Assembly (NCBI RefSeq): GCF_900636365.1
Contig: NZ_LR134266.1
Coordinates: 1,811,501 to 1,875,500 of the forward strand
DNA: 64,000 nt
Source of the DNA: Streptococcus viridans
GTDB taxonomy: Bacteria; Bacillota; Bacilli; Lactobacillales; Streptococcaceae
Direction: 5' to 3'
The first letter of the stretch is position 1. Every line of letters begins with the position of its first letter. The position numbers were made by a program, and so were the translations under genes. The notes under the pieces are model-generated. The model ran no database searches. It was not told the DNA's origin and saw nothing but the letters and a program-made list of their open reading frames with translations. Positions 18,001 through 26,371 of the stretch are shown piece by piece.

Positions 18001-19275
18001 TTGAGTTTTGGCTGGCTTCTCTTTCTTGTTTACAATTGTTTTGCTAACAGGTTTCGTTGGTGTCGTAAATTCACTAGCTTCAACAATTGTATCTTCTGCC
18101 AACCCATAGCCTTCCGGAGCTTGAATTTCTTTGATGATGTATTTGTCACGAAGGATGTTCTTGACAGTAAATTCACCGTTCGCATCTGACTCGAATTCAC
18201 CAATCACTTGACCAGTTGCTTGTCGAACAACTTGGAATTTTGCTCCTTTAAGAGGTCTGTTTTGTTCGTCTACCTTAGTAACTTTAATACTAAATTCGTA
18301 ACCAATACCTTCACCACCAGCAATTTGGATTTTCACTGTACTATTTGATGAGTATTCATCCTTATTGCTTCCCTTGATAGTAGCTTGGTTAAGAATTTTT
18401 TCACCATCAACAACAGCATAGTTTACATCTGTCCCATATTCAATAGCAAATTGATCATCAGCAGCAATATTACCTAGATTAATAGAAAATGAATTTCCAT
18501 TAATATTCACTGTATAGTCAGCGGTAACATCTTTTGCGTTTTTGAGTTCCCATTTACCATTGTTATATTCCCAAGTTCCTTTTTTAATCTTGAAACTTCC
18601 TGGCTTGTAGGTGATACCTGGCGATTTCAAGGTATCTGTAACAACAGCATCATTAATGACTTCATTCGTTCTGTTTACAGAAATTCGGAAGCCAAGCTCT
18701 TTGTTTCCTTTTTCGCTCCAACCCGATTTAATGATAGAGTAGCGGTTACCTCCACCGATTGTCCCACTTGTAACTTTTCCTGTGAATTTCACTTTATCAT
18801 TTACAGAAACCTTAACTGGAACCTCTCCATCATTTGGAGATTTTACTTTATTAACTTGAGCATAGAAGAAAAATGAACCTGAAACATCATTTTTTTCTTC
18901 CACAAATTTTGTAAAGGTCAAGATAATTTTACCAGTCGCAGCGTCAACCTTTGCATTAGCGATCAATTTACCAGTAATTGAGTCATTAATCTCAAAATCT
19001 TGAGATTTGATATCTATTGGAGAGGCAACGCTAACTTCTGTGGTATCTCCAGCTTTAACATTTTTTCCCTCCAAAGCAAACTTTGCATTCAGACGAAAAC
19101 TATCGTATCGACCAACCGGTCCTGTCAAAGCTTCACCTTTATCATTTTGAATCTTTACATCCGTGATGACATCCACTTTTTTTGACGTTTCTGCATTTAC
19201 AATTTTTGAAAAAAGCGTAAAGCTTACCATCAACAATGAAAGCGTCATCAATAGATATATTGCCAACTTTTTCAT
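15013..19275 (-). CDS. Large LPXTG adhesin with FctA-like and SpaA-like isopeptide domains
   Basis: The protein has 1420 residues. A signal peptide ends near NAETSKK. The adhesin head (about residues 30-320) contains Sdr/Cna-like Ig motifs. One Cna-B domain follows (about 325-415; KVTKVDEQNRPLKGAKFQV). Next come five FctA/Spy0128-like domains (about 426-975) of which four are nearly identical 109-residue units. Three SpaA/Cna-B-like domains follow (about 980-1340, each with LAGAVFGLFEADG and VVKE). A Pro/Lys wall spanner ends in LPSTGQ with a membrane helix and KKREN. Such domains usually self-crosslink by Lys-Asn isopeptide bonds. No pilin sortase or partner pilins are adjacent, so it is probably a single-protein stalk anchored by sortase A. 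Start 19275 has GGGGAG and lies just after the promoter; the frame extends to 19392, but that is upstream of the -10 box. Confidence 0.88.
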   Translation of the reverse strand: MKKLAIYLLMTLSLLMVSFTLFSKIVNAETSKKVDVITDVKIQNDKGEALTGPVGRYDSFRLNAKFALEGKNVKAGDTTEVSVASPIDIKSQDFEINDSITGKLIANAKVDAATGKIILTFTKFVEEKNDVSGSFFFYAQVNKVKSPNDGEVPVKVSVNDKVKFTGKVTSGTIGGGNRYSIIKSGWSEKGNKELGFRISVNRTNEVINDAVVTDTLKSPGITYKPGSFKIKKGTWEYNNGKWELKNAKDVTADYTVNINGNSFSINLGNIAADDQFAIEYGTDVNYAVVDGEKILNQATIKGSNKDEYSSNSTVKIQIAGGEGIGYEFSIKVTKVDEQNRPLKGAKFQVVRQATGQVIGEFESDANGEFTVKNILRDKYIIKEIQAPEGYGLAEDTIVEASEFTTPTKPVSKTIVNKKEKPAKTQATIELDKNLTGRDLVDGEFSFELYEGENKLQTTTNQSGKITFEPIEFTAEGEHTYTVKEVKGNDATITYDASEKQVTVKVTRDGDALKAEVVYPESKTFTNAFTPNATTATIELTKELTGRDLVDGEFSFELYEGTNKLQTVTNKSGKVTFDAISYTAEGEHTYTVKEVKGDNATIAYDTAEKQVTVKVTRDGNALKAEVVYPENKTFTNAFTPNATTATIELSKELTGRELVDGEFSFELYEGANKLQTVTNKSGKVTFDAISYTAEGEHTYTVKEVKGDNATIAYDASEKQVTVKVTRDGDALKAEVVYPESKTFTNAFTPNATTATIELTKELTGRDLVDGEFSFELYEGANKLQTVTNKAGKVSFDAISYTAEGEHTYTVKEVKGNVPGITYDTAEKQVTVQVTKDGDNLKATVVYPESKVFANTYSAPSPAKAQISASKILEGRDLKDGEFSFNLLDEAGEVLQTKQNAADGSVAFDEISYSQEDAGKTFHYTIKEVIPQSQEKGMTYDQASIEVTVTVTKDDASNTIKATVAYGAKTSFTNTFVTSEIPPTPPVVEKPEAKLYTIQLHKVNGEGRALAGAVFGLFEADGSTPVANPYGEGQATATSDANGLVSFVGFEAKNYVVKELTAPEGYQLSTASIAVSATELSAATDLVVDKGNVVNQPFTEIPPTPPVVEKPELTLYSIQLHKVNNEGKALAGAVFGLFEADGVTPVANPYGEGQATATSDANGLVTFTGLEAKDYVVKEITAPAGYQLSEEAITVSSSQLIASTDQVLDQGKVVNKPFTAIPPTPPVVEKPELKLYTIQLHKINPFYQSLAGAVFGLFEADGVTPVANPYGEGQATATSDANGLVRFVGFEAKDYVVKELTAPAGYQLSTDSITVSAAELTAATDLVVDKGNVVNQLTPPKGKTPPPSTDKPRKEIPSNPPKGKTPPPSTEKPEKEIPSNPPKEDKKEVLPSTGQSMSEGLVATGLALAVAGSALVYKKREN
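15180..16350 (-). repeat. Coding repeats: three SpaA-like units and a wall-spanner duplication
   Basis: Three copies of about 360 bp encode IPPTPPVVEKP plus a SpaA-like domain each. Near the C-terminus, a segment of about 60-70 bp encoding KGKTPPPST and KEIPSNPPK is duplicated. Confidence 0.75.
16690..18000 (-). repeat. Tandem 327-bp repeats encoding FctA-like domains
   Basis: Four consecutive 327-bp units (109 codons), starting at 18000, 17673, 17346 and 17019 on the minus strand, encode ATIEL...NAFTPNATT-type domains. The middle copies are almost identical at the DNA level, which points to recent expansion or gene conversion. A fifth, more diverged unit follows to about 16350. Confidence 0.85.
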
Positions 19276-19312
19276 TTTTTCTCCCCTTATATTCATAATA
19301 ATAAGTGAAATT

Positions 19313-19340
19313 ATTATACCACAAACTAGTAGTAATGCAA
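19313..19340 (-). promoter_or_regulatory. Promoter of the 1420-residue adhesin gene
   Basis: Minus-strand -35 TTGCAT (19335-19340), 16 bases, then the extended -10 TGTGGTATAAT with the hexamer at 19313-19318. It supports translation from 19275 rather than a longer frame. Confidence 0.7.
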
Positions 19341-19459
19341 CTATAAAGTAACATTTTTTATTTAGTTTCCTTCCAAAATGAATTGTCTTCACAAAACAAT
19401 TGATAGTTATACAAGTTTTTTTGCCTATATTATGTTAAAATAGAGAGAAGAATAAGATC

Positions 19460-19519
19460 ATTCTTCAAGGCTCTCTTGGAGCGTTTTTGAAGATGCAAGT
19501 CCTAGATTTCTAGACTTGC
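19460..19519 (+). promoter_or_regulatory. Two-hairpin leader upstream of gpsA
   Basis: Two consecutive hairpins lie just before gpsA. The first is CTTCAA paired with TTGAAG, with an inner CTC/GAG. The second is GCAAGT-C-CTAG paired with CTAG-ACTTGC, ten base pairs with one bulge (19494-19519). A TAAAAT -10-like box lies at about 19436-19441. There is no T-run after the second hairpin, so it is not an obvious terminator. Confidence 0.45.
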
Positions 19520-19549
19520 TTGAAAATAGATATAGAAATGGAAGATACA

Positions 19550-20566
19550 ATGGAAAAACAAACCGTTGCAGTATTGGGTCCTGGTTCATGGGGAACAGCC
19601 CTTTCACAAGTCCTCAATGATAACGGCCATGAAGTCCGTCTCTGGGGAAATATCCAAGAACAGATCGATGAAATTAACACCAATCATACCAATCAGCGCT
19701 ATTTTAAAGATATCGTTATTAGTGATCAGATTACCGCTACGACCGATCTGAAAGCAGCCTTGGACAGTGTAGATGCCATCCTCTTTGTGGTTCCGACTAA
19801 GGTAACCCGCTTGGTAGCTAAACAAGTCGCTGAGACTCTGGACCATCCTGTCAAAGTCATGCACGCGTCCAAAGGTTTAGAACCAAACAGTCACAAACGG
19901 ATTTCTCAGATCTTAGAAGAGGAAATCCCTGCTTCTCTCCGTAGCGAGATTGTGGTCGTATCTGGGCCAAGTCATGCTGAAGAAACCATCGTTCGTGATA
20001 TTACTCTGATTACAGCAGCTTCTAAGGATTTAGAAACAGCTCGTTACGTTCAAGAACTCTTTAGCAACCACTACTTCCGTCTCTATACCAATACAGATGT
20101 GATTGGGGTAGAAACGGCTGGAGCTTTGAAAAATATTATCGCTGTTGGTGCTGGAGCCCTCCATGGACTCGGCTTTGGGGACAATGCCAAGGCTGCCATC
20201 ATCACACGTGGACTAGCTGAAATTACCCGTCTAGGTGTTAAACTAGGTGCCAGCCCCTTAACCTATAGTGGACTATCCGGAGTTGGGGACCTGATCGTGA
20301 CAGGGACTTCCATCCACTCTCGGAACTGGCGAGCTGGGGATGCCCTCGGTCGCGGTGAAAAACTGGAAGATATCGAAGCCAACATGGGCATGATCATCGA
20401 AGGGATTTCAACCACTAAGGCTGCCTACGAACTGGCTCAAGAGCTAGACGTCTACATGCCAATCACACAAGCCATCTACCAAGTAATTTATGAAGGGCAA
20501 GATATTCGTGAAGCCATCAACTTCATGATGAGCAACGAATTTAAAGAAGAAAATGAGTGGAACTAA
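19550..20566 (+). CDS. gpsA: NAD(P)-dependent glycerol-3-phosphate dehydrogenase
   Basis: GpsA reduces dihydroxyacetone phosphate to sn-glycerol 3-phosphate for phospholipid and lipoteichoic acid synthesis. The 338 residues start [18 protein letters not shown], with the Rossmann motif GxGxxG variant GPGSWG. They also contain [17 protein letters not shown] and catalytic-region [20 protein letters not shown]. The start at 19550 has GGAAG five bases upstream; earlier in-frame ATG (19538) and TTG (19520) codons are less likely. galU follows after 61 bases, the same pair order as in pneumococcus. Confidence 0.95.
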   Translation: MEKQTVAVLGPGSWGTALSQVLNDNGHEVRLWGNIQEQIDEINTNHTNQRYFKDIVISDQITATTDLKAALDSVDAILFVVPTKVTRLVAKQVAETLDHPVKVMHASKGLEPNSHKRISQILEEEIPASLRSEIVVVSGPSHAEETIVRDITLITAASKDLETARYVQELFSNHYFRLYTNTDVIGVETAGALKNIIAVGAGALHGLGFGDNAKAAIITRGLAEITRLGVKLGASPLTYSGLSGVGDLIVTGTSIHSRNWRAGDALGRGEKLEDIEANMGMIIEGISTTKAAYELAQELDVYMPITQAIYQVIYEGQDIREAINFMMSNEFKEENEWN

Positions 20567-20627
20567 GGAATTCTTCCTTCCCAATCAGATCAACAACCAA
20601 TCATTCTTCAGTTAGAAAGGAATTATT

Positions 20628-21536
20628 ATGACAAAAGTTAGAAAAGCAGTCATTCCTGCGGCTGGACTTGGAACTCGTTTCCTACCTGCTACTAAAGCCC
20701 TGGCCAAAGAAATGCTGCCAATCGTGGATAAGCCAACCATCCAATTCATCGTTGAGGAAGCCCTTAAGGCTGGCATCGAGGATATTCTCGTTGTCACTGG
20801 TAAATCAAAACGTTCGATCGAAGACCACTTCGACTCAAACTTTGAACTTGAGTACAACCTCAAGGAAAAAGGGAAAAATGACCTGTTGAAACTGGTCGAT
20901 GAAACTACCGGGATGCGCCTCCACTTCATTCGTCAAAAACATCCGAACGGCCTTGGAGATGCTGTCCTTCAGGCGAAGGCCTTCGTTGGGAATGAGCCTT
21001 TCGTCGTGATGCTGGGTGATGACCTCATGGATATCACAGATGATACAGCGACTACGCTCACCAAGCAATTGATGAATGACTACGATGAGACACATGCTTC
21101 AACCATTGCTGTCATGAAAGTTCCCCATGAAGAAGTTTCTTCCTACGGTGTCATTGCTCCTCAAGGGGAAGGCATCAACGGACTCTATAGCGTTGAAACC
21201 TTTGTCGAAAAACCGGCACCTGAAGAGGCACCGAGTGACCTTGCCATTATCGGTCGCTACTTATTGACTCCAGAAATCTTCCAGATTTTGGAAAACCAAA
21301 AACCAGGCGCTGGAAATGAAATCCAATTAACGGATGCCATTGATACCTTAAACAAGACCCAACGAGTATTTGCCCGTGAATTTAAGGGCAGACGCTACGA
21401 TGTGGGGGACAAGTTTGGTTTTATGAAAACATCTATTGATTATGCCTTGCAACACCCACAGGTTAAAGATGATCTCAAACAATACATCATTGATCTTGGA
21501 AAAAAATTAGAAACATCTGAACAAACTTCGGACTAG
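20628..21536 (+). CDS. galU: UTP-glucose-1-phosphate uridylyltransferase
   Basis: GalU makes UDP-glucose, the precursor of capsule, glycolipid and teichoic acid glycosylation. The 302 residues begin with [20 protein letters not shown], the nucleotide-binding and pyrophosphorylase signature. Other family motifs are [18 protein letters not shown] near residue 128 and [11 protein letters not shown]. It has a good AGAAAGGA site before ATG 20628 and forms an operon with gpsA. Confidence 0.96.
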   Translation: MTKVRKAVIPAAGLGTRFLPATKALAKEMLPIVDKPTIQFIVEEALKAGIEDILVVTGKSKRSIEDHFDSNFELEYNLKEKGKNDLLKLVDETTGMRLHFIRQKHPNGLGDAVLQAKAFVGNEPFVVMLGDDLMDITDDTATTLTKQLMNDYDETHASTIAVMKVPHEEVSSYGVIAPQGEGINGLYSVETFVEKPAPEEAPSDLAIIGRYLLTPEIFQILENQKPGAGNEIQLTDAIDTLNKTQRVFAREFKGRRYDVGDKFGFMKTSIDYALQHPQVKDDLKQYIIDLGKKLETSEQTSD

Positions 21537-21560
21537 ATCATATACGAATCTGAAGGATGC

Positions 21561-21624
21561 AAAAGAGACTGACCATATGGTGTAAGTGGTTCGCCACTCT
21601 ACAAAATGGTCAATCTCTTTTTTC
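21561..21624 (+). terminator. Terminator after galU
   Basis: AAAGAGACTGACCAT pairs with ATGGTCAATCTCTTT, enclosing a smaller inner hairpin (AGTGG/CCACT), and is followed by a T-run on the plus strand. Confidence 0.85.
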
Positions 21625-21637
21625 TTGTAAAAAAGAA

Positions 21638-21743
21638 GAGAGTGGGACAGAAATCGGTCATTCGTTAGAATTCGATTTCGTCGTCCCACCTCTGCATAAT
21701 TGAGAGGCTAGGACTTTTGTCCCAGCCTCCTCTTTCATTTATT
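21638..21743. repeat. Double-hairpin intergenic element between galU and the dipeptidase gene
   Basis: Two stem-loops follow each other. The first pairs GTGGGACAGAAATCG with CGATTTCGTCGTCCCAC. The second pairs GAGGCTAGGAC with GTCCCAGCCTC around TTTT. I recall similar GTGGGAC-containing elements as common in streptococcal intergenic regions. The second hairpin could terminate the convergent transcripts. No second copy was seen in this window. Confidence 0.55.
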
Positions 21744-21761
21744 CTCTTGTTTATCTATTTT

Positions 21762-23726
21762 TTAAGGATGAACATTGTAAGAATAATTTGTATTTGGGTA
21801 AGTCTCAATTTCACCTGGATTGAAATTAGAACCGAAGCGATTATTGTTGTTTACACTGTTTCCTGCTACAGGAGCTTCAGCTGGAGCTTGAACAGTTTCT
21901 TCAGGCTTCACAGGAGTTTCTACTTTAGGAGATACAACTGGTTGTTTATCCTTGTTAGCAGCATAGCCAAAGCGATTGTTTGGATTTCCTTCTGCATTTG
22001 CTGGGATATCCTTATTAGAAGGGGTAGCCCTATAATAAGAAGCAGGAATTTCAATTTTTGTAATATTTCCGTCAACTTGTGGTTTTTCTGGAACTTTTGG
22101 TGTGTCTGGTTTCTTAGGCTCTTTAGGATCTTTAGACTCTTCAGGATCTTTATAATTATCTGGTTTAGAAGCACGATAAGGATCTGACTTGCGTCCAGCT
22201 GCCTCTAATTGTTTTTCCATTAATCTTTCATAATCTTTGAAGTGTTGGAAAAGGCGATCAGACAAGTCAAGGGCATCTTTCGTTACTTTATCTTCAGCAG
22301 CTTTTGCAGCTTCCGGTTGATCTTTTAGTGAATAATATTCAATATCCTTCTTCTCTTGATCAGCAATAAATCCTTTTTCTAGTGCTTTCCAATGTTCTTG
22401 GACGGTTTTTCCAAAGATATCTTGGTTGTTGATTGCCATGTTGTCAATATGCCAAACAGTCCAATACCAAGAATTTGGATCATAGGTTTCTGTTTGTGGT
22501 TTAAAGACTTCATGGGTGTCTTTCACATTTCCATAGAATGGGACATATGGAGTGTTCCGTGATGGTCCCATTCCTAGCCAAACTGTACCACCAAATGATT
22601 TTGGTAGTTTTGGATTAATTTGATAGACATGGGCATCGATAACATTTTCATTCCCTAGTGCATATTTGTATTGATCCTTGCGAACTGTGTCGTTTGCGCC
22701 ATTGTCACCTTGTTTCTTGACACCGATTTGATCGTCCGGTACGAAGCGTCCATTTAAGTGTTCAAAGCGATTCCGTTGCATAGCAAAGGCATCTTCTAAA
22801 GTAAATTTCTTATTTGGATCAGTTGGAGAACGGAAGAGTTCGTATTCATCATCCTCGTAAGTCACTTTAGACTCTGGATCAAGTACTGTAATCCCAGCAT
22901 AAGTCCGAGAACGGTCCCCTTCTGCATATTTTTCAGGTCCGTAAGATTTAGCAATATGGAAGTTGCCATCTTTATCAGTCTTGTAACTTCCTGATTCTTT
23001 AGCTACTTTTTCAACATCTTTTGAAGCAATCACATTTTCCTTATCATTCAAATCAACATGACCGAGGTAATAAGTATTTGCAAAGACTGCGTATTTATCT
23101 TCTGGTACCTTCACCGCTACATATTGGTGACCTGAAAGAATTTCCATATACCATGTCTCATTTTGGTCAGCAACTACAACTGTATTTCCTTCAGCTGATC
23201 CCTTTTCTTCGATAACTTTTCCAAGTAATTCGATTGCTTCACGAGCTGTTTTTGCACGAGGTAAGATTACGTCAAGCATTGCAGCTTCTGGAAGTCCATC
23301 TTCTTTTAGTGGATCTTTTTCTAATACCTTTTTATTTGGAATTGCTGTAACAGTGGCAGTCATGGAAACACCCGCTTCGTTAAAGCCATGTTCCCCAAAT
23401 GCACCATTGCTACCATCTCCACGAGCGGAATCATAAGCAGCTGTGTATTTCATTTCGCTGGCAGCATGAGGATAGGTGAAACCATTGGATTCGTCCTGAA
23501 TTTTGTCCCCTTCCTTATAATTCTTGGCATCAACAACAACATAGTTTTTGTTGTGTTTTCCGCCATTTGGATAATAAGGATAGTCCTCGGTCCGACCAAA
23601 CAGGGTGGTACCATCCTTGGTCAACTGACGTCCAATGATAAATCCACAACAAGCCTCAACAGCTTGAAACGGAAGGAGCAATATAGCCATCGCTACTAAC
23701 GAGAGCTTAATCAACCATTTTTTCAT
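21762..23726 (-). CDS. Secreted C69 (U34) family dipeptidase
   Basis: The 654-residue protein has a signal peptide (KKWLIKLSLVAMAILLLPF) ending at AVEACCGF. In this Ntn-hydrolase family the Cys exposed after processing is the nucleophile. GRTEDYPYYPNGGKH, EAGVSMTATVTA and NTVVVADQNETWYMEILSG are typical of peptidase family C69 (PepD). The catalytic part covers about residues 27-500. A Pro/Lys/Glu-rich tail follows, with two NNRFG motifs and no LPXTG, so the protein is probably secreted or loosely cell-bound. The lipobox is poor (VEAC), so lipid attachment is not expected. The start at 23726 has AAGGAG; the frame extends upstream without a better site. Confidence 0.88.
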   Translation of the reverse strand: MKKWLIKLSLVAMAILLLPFQAVEACCGFIIGRQLTKDGTTLFGRTEDYPYYPNGGKHNKNYVVVDAKNYKEGDKIQDESNGFTYPHAASEMKYTAAYDSARGDGSNGAFGEHGFNEAGVSMTATVTAIPNKKVLEKDPLKEDGLPEAAMLDVILPRAKTAREAIELLGKVIEEKGSAEGNTVVVADQNETWYMEILSGHQYVAVKVPEDKYAVFANTYYLGHVDLNDKENVIASKDVEKVAKESGSYKTDKDGNFHIAKSYGPEKYAEGDRSRTYAGITVLDPESKVTYEDDEYELFRSPTDPNKKFTLEDAFAMQRNRFEHLNGRFVPDDQIGVKKQGDNGANDTVRKDQYKYALGNENVIDAHVYQINPKLPKSFGGTVWLGMGPSRNTPYVPFYGNVKDTHEVFKPQTETYDPNSWYWTVWHIDNMAINNQDIFGKTVQEHWKALEKGFIADQEKKDIEYYSLKDQPEAAKAAEDKVTKDALDLSDRLFQHFKDYERLMEKQLEAAGRKSDPYRASKPDNYKDPEESKDPKEPKKPDTPKVPEKPQVDGNITKIEIPASYYRATPSNKDIPANAEGNPNNRFGYAANKDKQPVVSPKVETPVKPEETVQAPAEAPVAGNSVNNNNRFGSNFNPGEIETYPNTNYSYNVHP

Positions 23727-23751
23727 TGCAAATCTCCTTTTATTTAATATT

Positions 23752-23774
23752 TTATCCATTTTATGAATGGATAA
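23752..23774 (-). promoter_or_regulatory. Palindrome in the dipeptidase leader
   Basis: Perfect nine-base arms TTATCCATT and AATGGATAA flank a five-base centre, 26-48 bases upstream of the start codon. This could be an operator or a leader hairpin. Confidence 0.4.
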
Positions 23775-23818
23775 GAAAGATATTTACAATTGTTAGTTTA
23801 CTCCTTTTCAATCCTTTT

Positions 23819-23832
23819 TGCAAGCGCTTTCT
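23819..23832 (-). promoter_or_regulatory. cre site candidate upstream of the dipeptidase gene
   Basis: TGCAAGCGCTTTCT (plus strand) matches the CcpA consensus TGNAARCGNTTNCA except at the end. It lies about 95 bases upstream of the start codon. Confidence 0.55.
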
Positions 23833-23900
23833 CATGTTGTCTTTATTCACTTTTCGAGCAACTTTTTGAGTGTAGCTGCTTGTTTTTGGATTTTATATAC

Positions 23901-23928
23901 AAAAAAACTGAGACTTCACTCAGTTTTC
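23901..23928 (-). terminator. Terminator after the rhomboid gene
   Basis: AAAACTGAGTGAAGTCTCAGTTTTTTT on the minus strand (arms ACTGAG/CTCAGT) lies about 25 bases after the stop codon. Confidence 0.85.
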
Positions 23929-23953
23929 AGATAATTTACAAATTCGTTACAAA

Positions 23954-24640
23954 TCATAAAAAGGGATGAGCAAGTAAAGGCCAAGAATAAAGAAGAATGG
24001 CTCCAGCTGTGTAAAGGACTACGGCTCCCCAGCGCCAGCTTTTTTTCACGCTATCTTGCTCACCATAGACCGGAAAGACAACGGCTAGAATCCCTCCTCC
24101 TATCAGGCCTCCTAAGTGACCGGCTAGACTAATCCCTGGCATGAAGCTAAAGAGGAGATTGATCAAAATCAAGGAGGTATAACGTTGGCCCAGATAGCGA
24201 ATATAGGGACTACGGGCGATAAAACGTAAACTGACAATAGCACCAAAGATACCAAACAAGGCTGTCGAAGCCCCAGCTGCGACGACTTCTGGAGAAAAGA
24301 CCAAGACAAAAAGATTGCCCATCAAGCCGGATAAGAGGTAGAGGGCTAAAAAGGCCTTCGAGCCAAATAAATCTTCTGCGATTCTTCCGATAAAATAGAG
24401 GATAACCATGTTCAAAACAAAGTGTTGCAAGCCAACATGAACAAACATGGCAGCAAGCAAACGCCAGCTCTGGCTCGGATCTACCTGGATTTCATCTCCT
24501 AGGACACCTCCAAAATCGTAGACAGTCTGGACCGATTCATAGTCAAAGCCACGAAGTAATAACATGGATAGAAAAACGCCGGTTGTTAATAGAAGCAAGC
24601 TACTGGTCACTGGGTATTTCTTATCAAATAGTTGATTCAT
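23954..24640 (-). CDS. Rhomboid family intramembrane serine protease
   Basis: The 228-residue protein has about seven membrane helices. The catalytic Ser is in GASTALFGIFGA (about residue 123) and the catalytic His in SLAGHLGGLIGG (about residue 174). The conserved loop motif is LQHFVLNMVILYFIGR. It would cleave membrane-spanning segments of unknown substrates. The start at 24640 lies inside the end of the 5-FCL gene, overlapping it by 17 bases, with AGGAGG nine bases upstream, so the two are translationally coupled. In pneumococcus the same genes neighbour galU. Confidence 0.92.
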   Translation of the reverse strand: MNQLFDKKYPVTSSLLLLTTGVFLSMLLLRGFDYESVQTVYDFGGVLGDEIQVDPSQSWRLLAAMFVHVGLQHFVLNMVILYFIGRIAEDLFGSKAFLALYLLSGLMGNLFVLVFSPEVVAAGASTALFGIFGAIVSLRFIARSPYIRYLGQRYTSLILINLLFSFMPGISLAGHLGGLIGGGILAVVFPVYGEQDSVKKSWRWGAVVLYTAGAILLYSWPLLAHPFL

Positions 24641-25163
24641 CCACAAGAACCTCCTGTACTGGGATATCATGGGAAGCCGGTGAAAAGTCTACTTCTTGGC
24701 AAGCATAGATGGTGCTGACAGTCGCTCCGTCGAAATCTGCCAAATAGCGATCGTAATAGCCTCCTCCATAGCCCAGCCGGTAGCCATCCTTTTGAAAGGC
24801 CACTCCAGGAACATGGATCAGGTCAATCTCCGACTGATCTATTGCTTGGCTCCCCTCCTCTGGTTCCAAGAGGCCAAAGGATGTTTGTTTCAACTTCTGC
24901 GAATCATAGACTACAAATTCCATACGTCCTTTTGGATAGGTTTTCGGAATGACGACCTGCTTGCCATCGGCTTGAGCTGCGTCAATCAGAAAACTCGTAT
25001 CCACCTCATGCGGGAAGGACAAATAGGTCGCTATCACACTTGCTTCTTGGTAAGCTGGCAAAGAGCGCAACCGCTGGATTAAGGACTGATCGGCAACCCG
25101 TTTGATTTCCGGCTCCAATCCTTTCATCTTCTTCAACACACTTTTTCGAATACTTGCTTTCAT
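24624..25163 (-). CDS. 5-formyltetrahydrofolate cyclo-ligase
   Basis: The 179-residue enzyme converts 5-formyl-THF to 5,10-methenyl-THF with ATP. It shows the family motifs IATYLSFPHEVDTSFLI, VIPKTYPKGRMEFV and the C-terminal GYRLGYGGGYYDRYLADF phosphate-binding region. The start MKASIRKSVL at 25163 is chosen by family length; an ATG two codons earlier (25169) has nearly the same site. It lies between the dapL and rhomboid genes in a tight operon. Confidence 0.9.
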   Translation of the reverse strand: MKASIRKSVLKKMKGLEPEIKRVADQSLIQRLRSLPAYQEASVIATYLSFPHEVDTSFLIDAAQADGKQVVIPKTYPKGRMEFVVYDSQKLKQTSFGLLEPEEGSQAIDQSEIDLIHVPGVAFQKDGYRLGYGGGYYDRYLADFDGATVSTIYACQEVDFSPASHDIPVQEVLVDESTI

Positions 25164-25175
25164 TTCCATCTCTCT

Positions 25176-26309
25176 TTATTGGTTGGCTTTCATTTGTAAG
25201 AAAGGACTAATGGCTTTGACACCAAAGTGCAGGGCTTCTTCCTTGGGACTCATCTGAGGATGATGGAGGGCATAAGGACTATCCACTCCCAACCAGAACA
25301 TGGCTCCATCCACTTTTGACAAGAGGTAACCGAAATCTTCTCCAGTCATTGCGGGCAGGATATCAATCAGGGCCACATCTTCTGCTTGATCAAAGAAGGT
25401 CATCAGTTCATCTGCCAAGTCCGGATTGTTTTCCACCGGCAAATAGCCCCCTTGCTTAAGTTCAAAATCTAGCTCCATATCAAAAGCATCTGCAACCCCT
25501 CTCGCAATCGTCTCGAGTCGCTTCTGAGTCAAGAGGTTCATTTCCATGGTCAGGGTCCGAATCGTCCCATGCAGAAAGACCGTCTCCGCAATGACATTAT
25601 TGGTCGTTCCCGCATGCATGGAACCGAAGGTCACAACTGCTCCCTCGATAGGATCGACATTTCGGCTGACAATGGTTTGAACCTGGGTGACAAAATAGCT
25701 GGCAGCGACTAGGGCATCCTTGGCTTCATGGGGAAAGGCGGCGTGCCCGCCCTTACCTTTAAACGTAATTTTCACCTCACAGGTCCCTGCAAAGAGCGTC
25801 CCCCGATTGGTCGCAATCTCGCCTACCTTTAAGTCTGGACGGACATGGAGGCCGTAGAATTGATCAGGCAACCAATCTCCAAAGGCCCCATCCTCATACA
25901 TGAGCATGCCTCCAGCTTCATTTTCCTCAGCAGGCTGAAAGAGGAACAAGAGATTGTTCTTCGGTTGTACTTGGACCAGTTGCTCCAACAAGCCCAAGGC
26001 CAGCGTCATATGGACATCATGGCCACAGGCATGCATCCGACCTTCGTGGCGGGAGGCAAAGTCAAGACCAGTCTGCTCAACAATAGGCAGTCCATCGATA
26101 TCCGTCCGCCAGCCAATGGTCTTTTCGGGATTGGAACCTTTCAGAAAAACCATGATCCCCGTCCGCCAGGTCCGTTGCTCGACGAATTCTTTTCCCTCGG
26201 TGATTTCTGCGATGCGCTCCAAGAGATAGGCTTGTGTTTTAAATTCTTCTAGTCCAATTTCCGGGATTTGATGCAGGTCCTGCCGAATTCTTACTAAATC
26301 AAGTGTCAT
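25176..26309 (-). CDS. N-acetyldiaminopimelate deacetylase (M20 family)
   Basis: The 377-residue M20D metallopeptidase carries the metal ligands [10 protein letters not shown] (about residue 91), the general base in [11 protein letters not shown] (about residue 125) and the dimerisation insert [11 protein letters not shown]. It shares the pathway with the dapH gene 62 bases upstream, supporting removal of the acetyl group from N-acetyl-LL-diaminopimelate in lysine synthesis. A broader aminoacylase role cannot be excluded from sequence alone. Confidence 0.9.
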   Translation of the reverse strand: MTLDLVRIRQDLHQIPEIGLEEFKTQAYLLERIAEITEGKEFVEQRTWRTGIMVFLKGSNPEKTIGWRTDIDGLPIVEQTGLDFASRHEGRMHACGHDVHMTLALGLLEQLVQVQPKNNLLFLFQPAEENEAGGMLMYEDGAFGDWLPDQFYGLHVRPDLKVGEIATNRGTLFAGTCEVKITFKGKGGHAAFPHEAKDALVAASYFVTQVQTIVSRNVDPIEGAVVTFGSMHAGTTNNVIAETVFLHGTIRTLTMEMNLLTQKRLETIARGVADAFDMELDFELKQGGYLPVENNPDLADELMTFFDQAEDVALIDILPAMTGEDFGYLLSKVDGAMFWLGVDSPYALHHPQMSPKEEALHFGVKAISPFLQMKANQ

Positions 26310-26371
26310 ATCAGTCTTCCTCTTTTGAGAAGAAGCCGAGGTATCCCCCAGCTTCCTACTTCTATATTCTC

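Noticed and set aside
16795-18189. 464-codon plus-strand frame with repeated Cys/Phe-rich segments
   Set aside because: It is the antisense of the tandem FctA-like repeats; its repetition simply copies theirs.
19275-19392. Longer N-terminus of the 1420-residue adhesin
   Set aside because: It would begin upstream of the mapped -10 box and add a second hydrophobic segment; the start at 19275 has a better ribosome binding site and a normal signal peptide.
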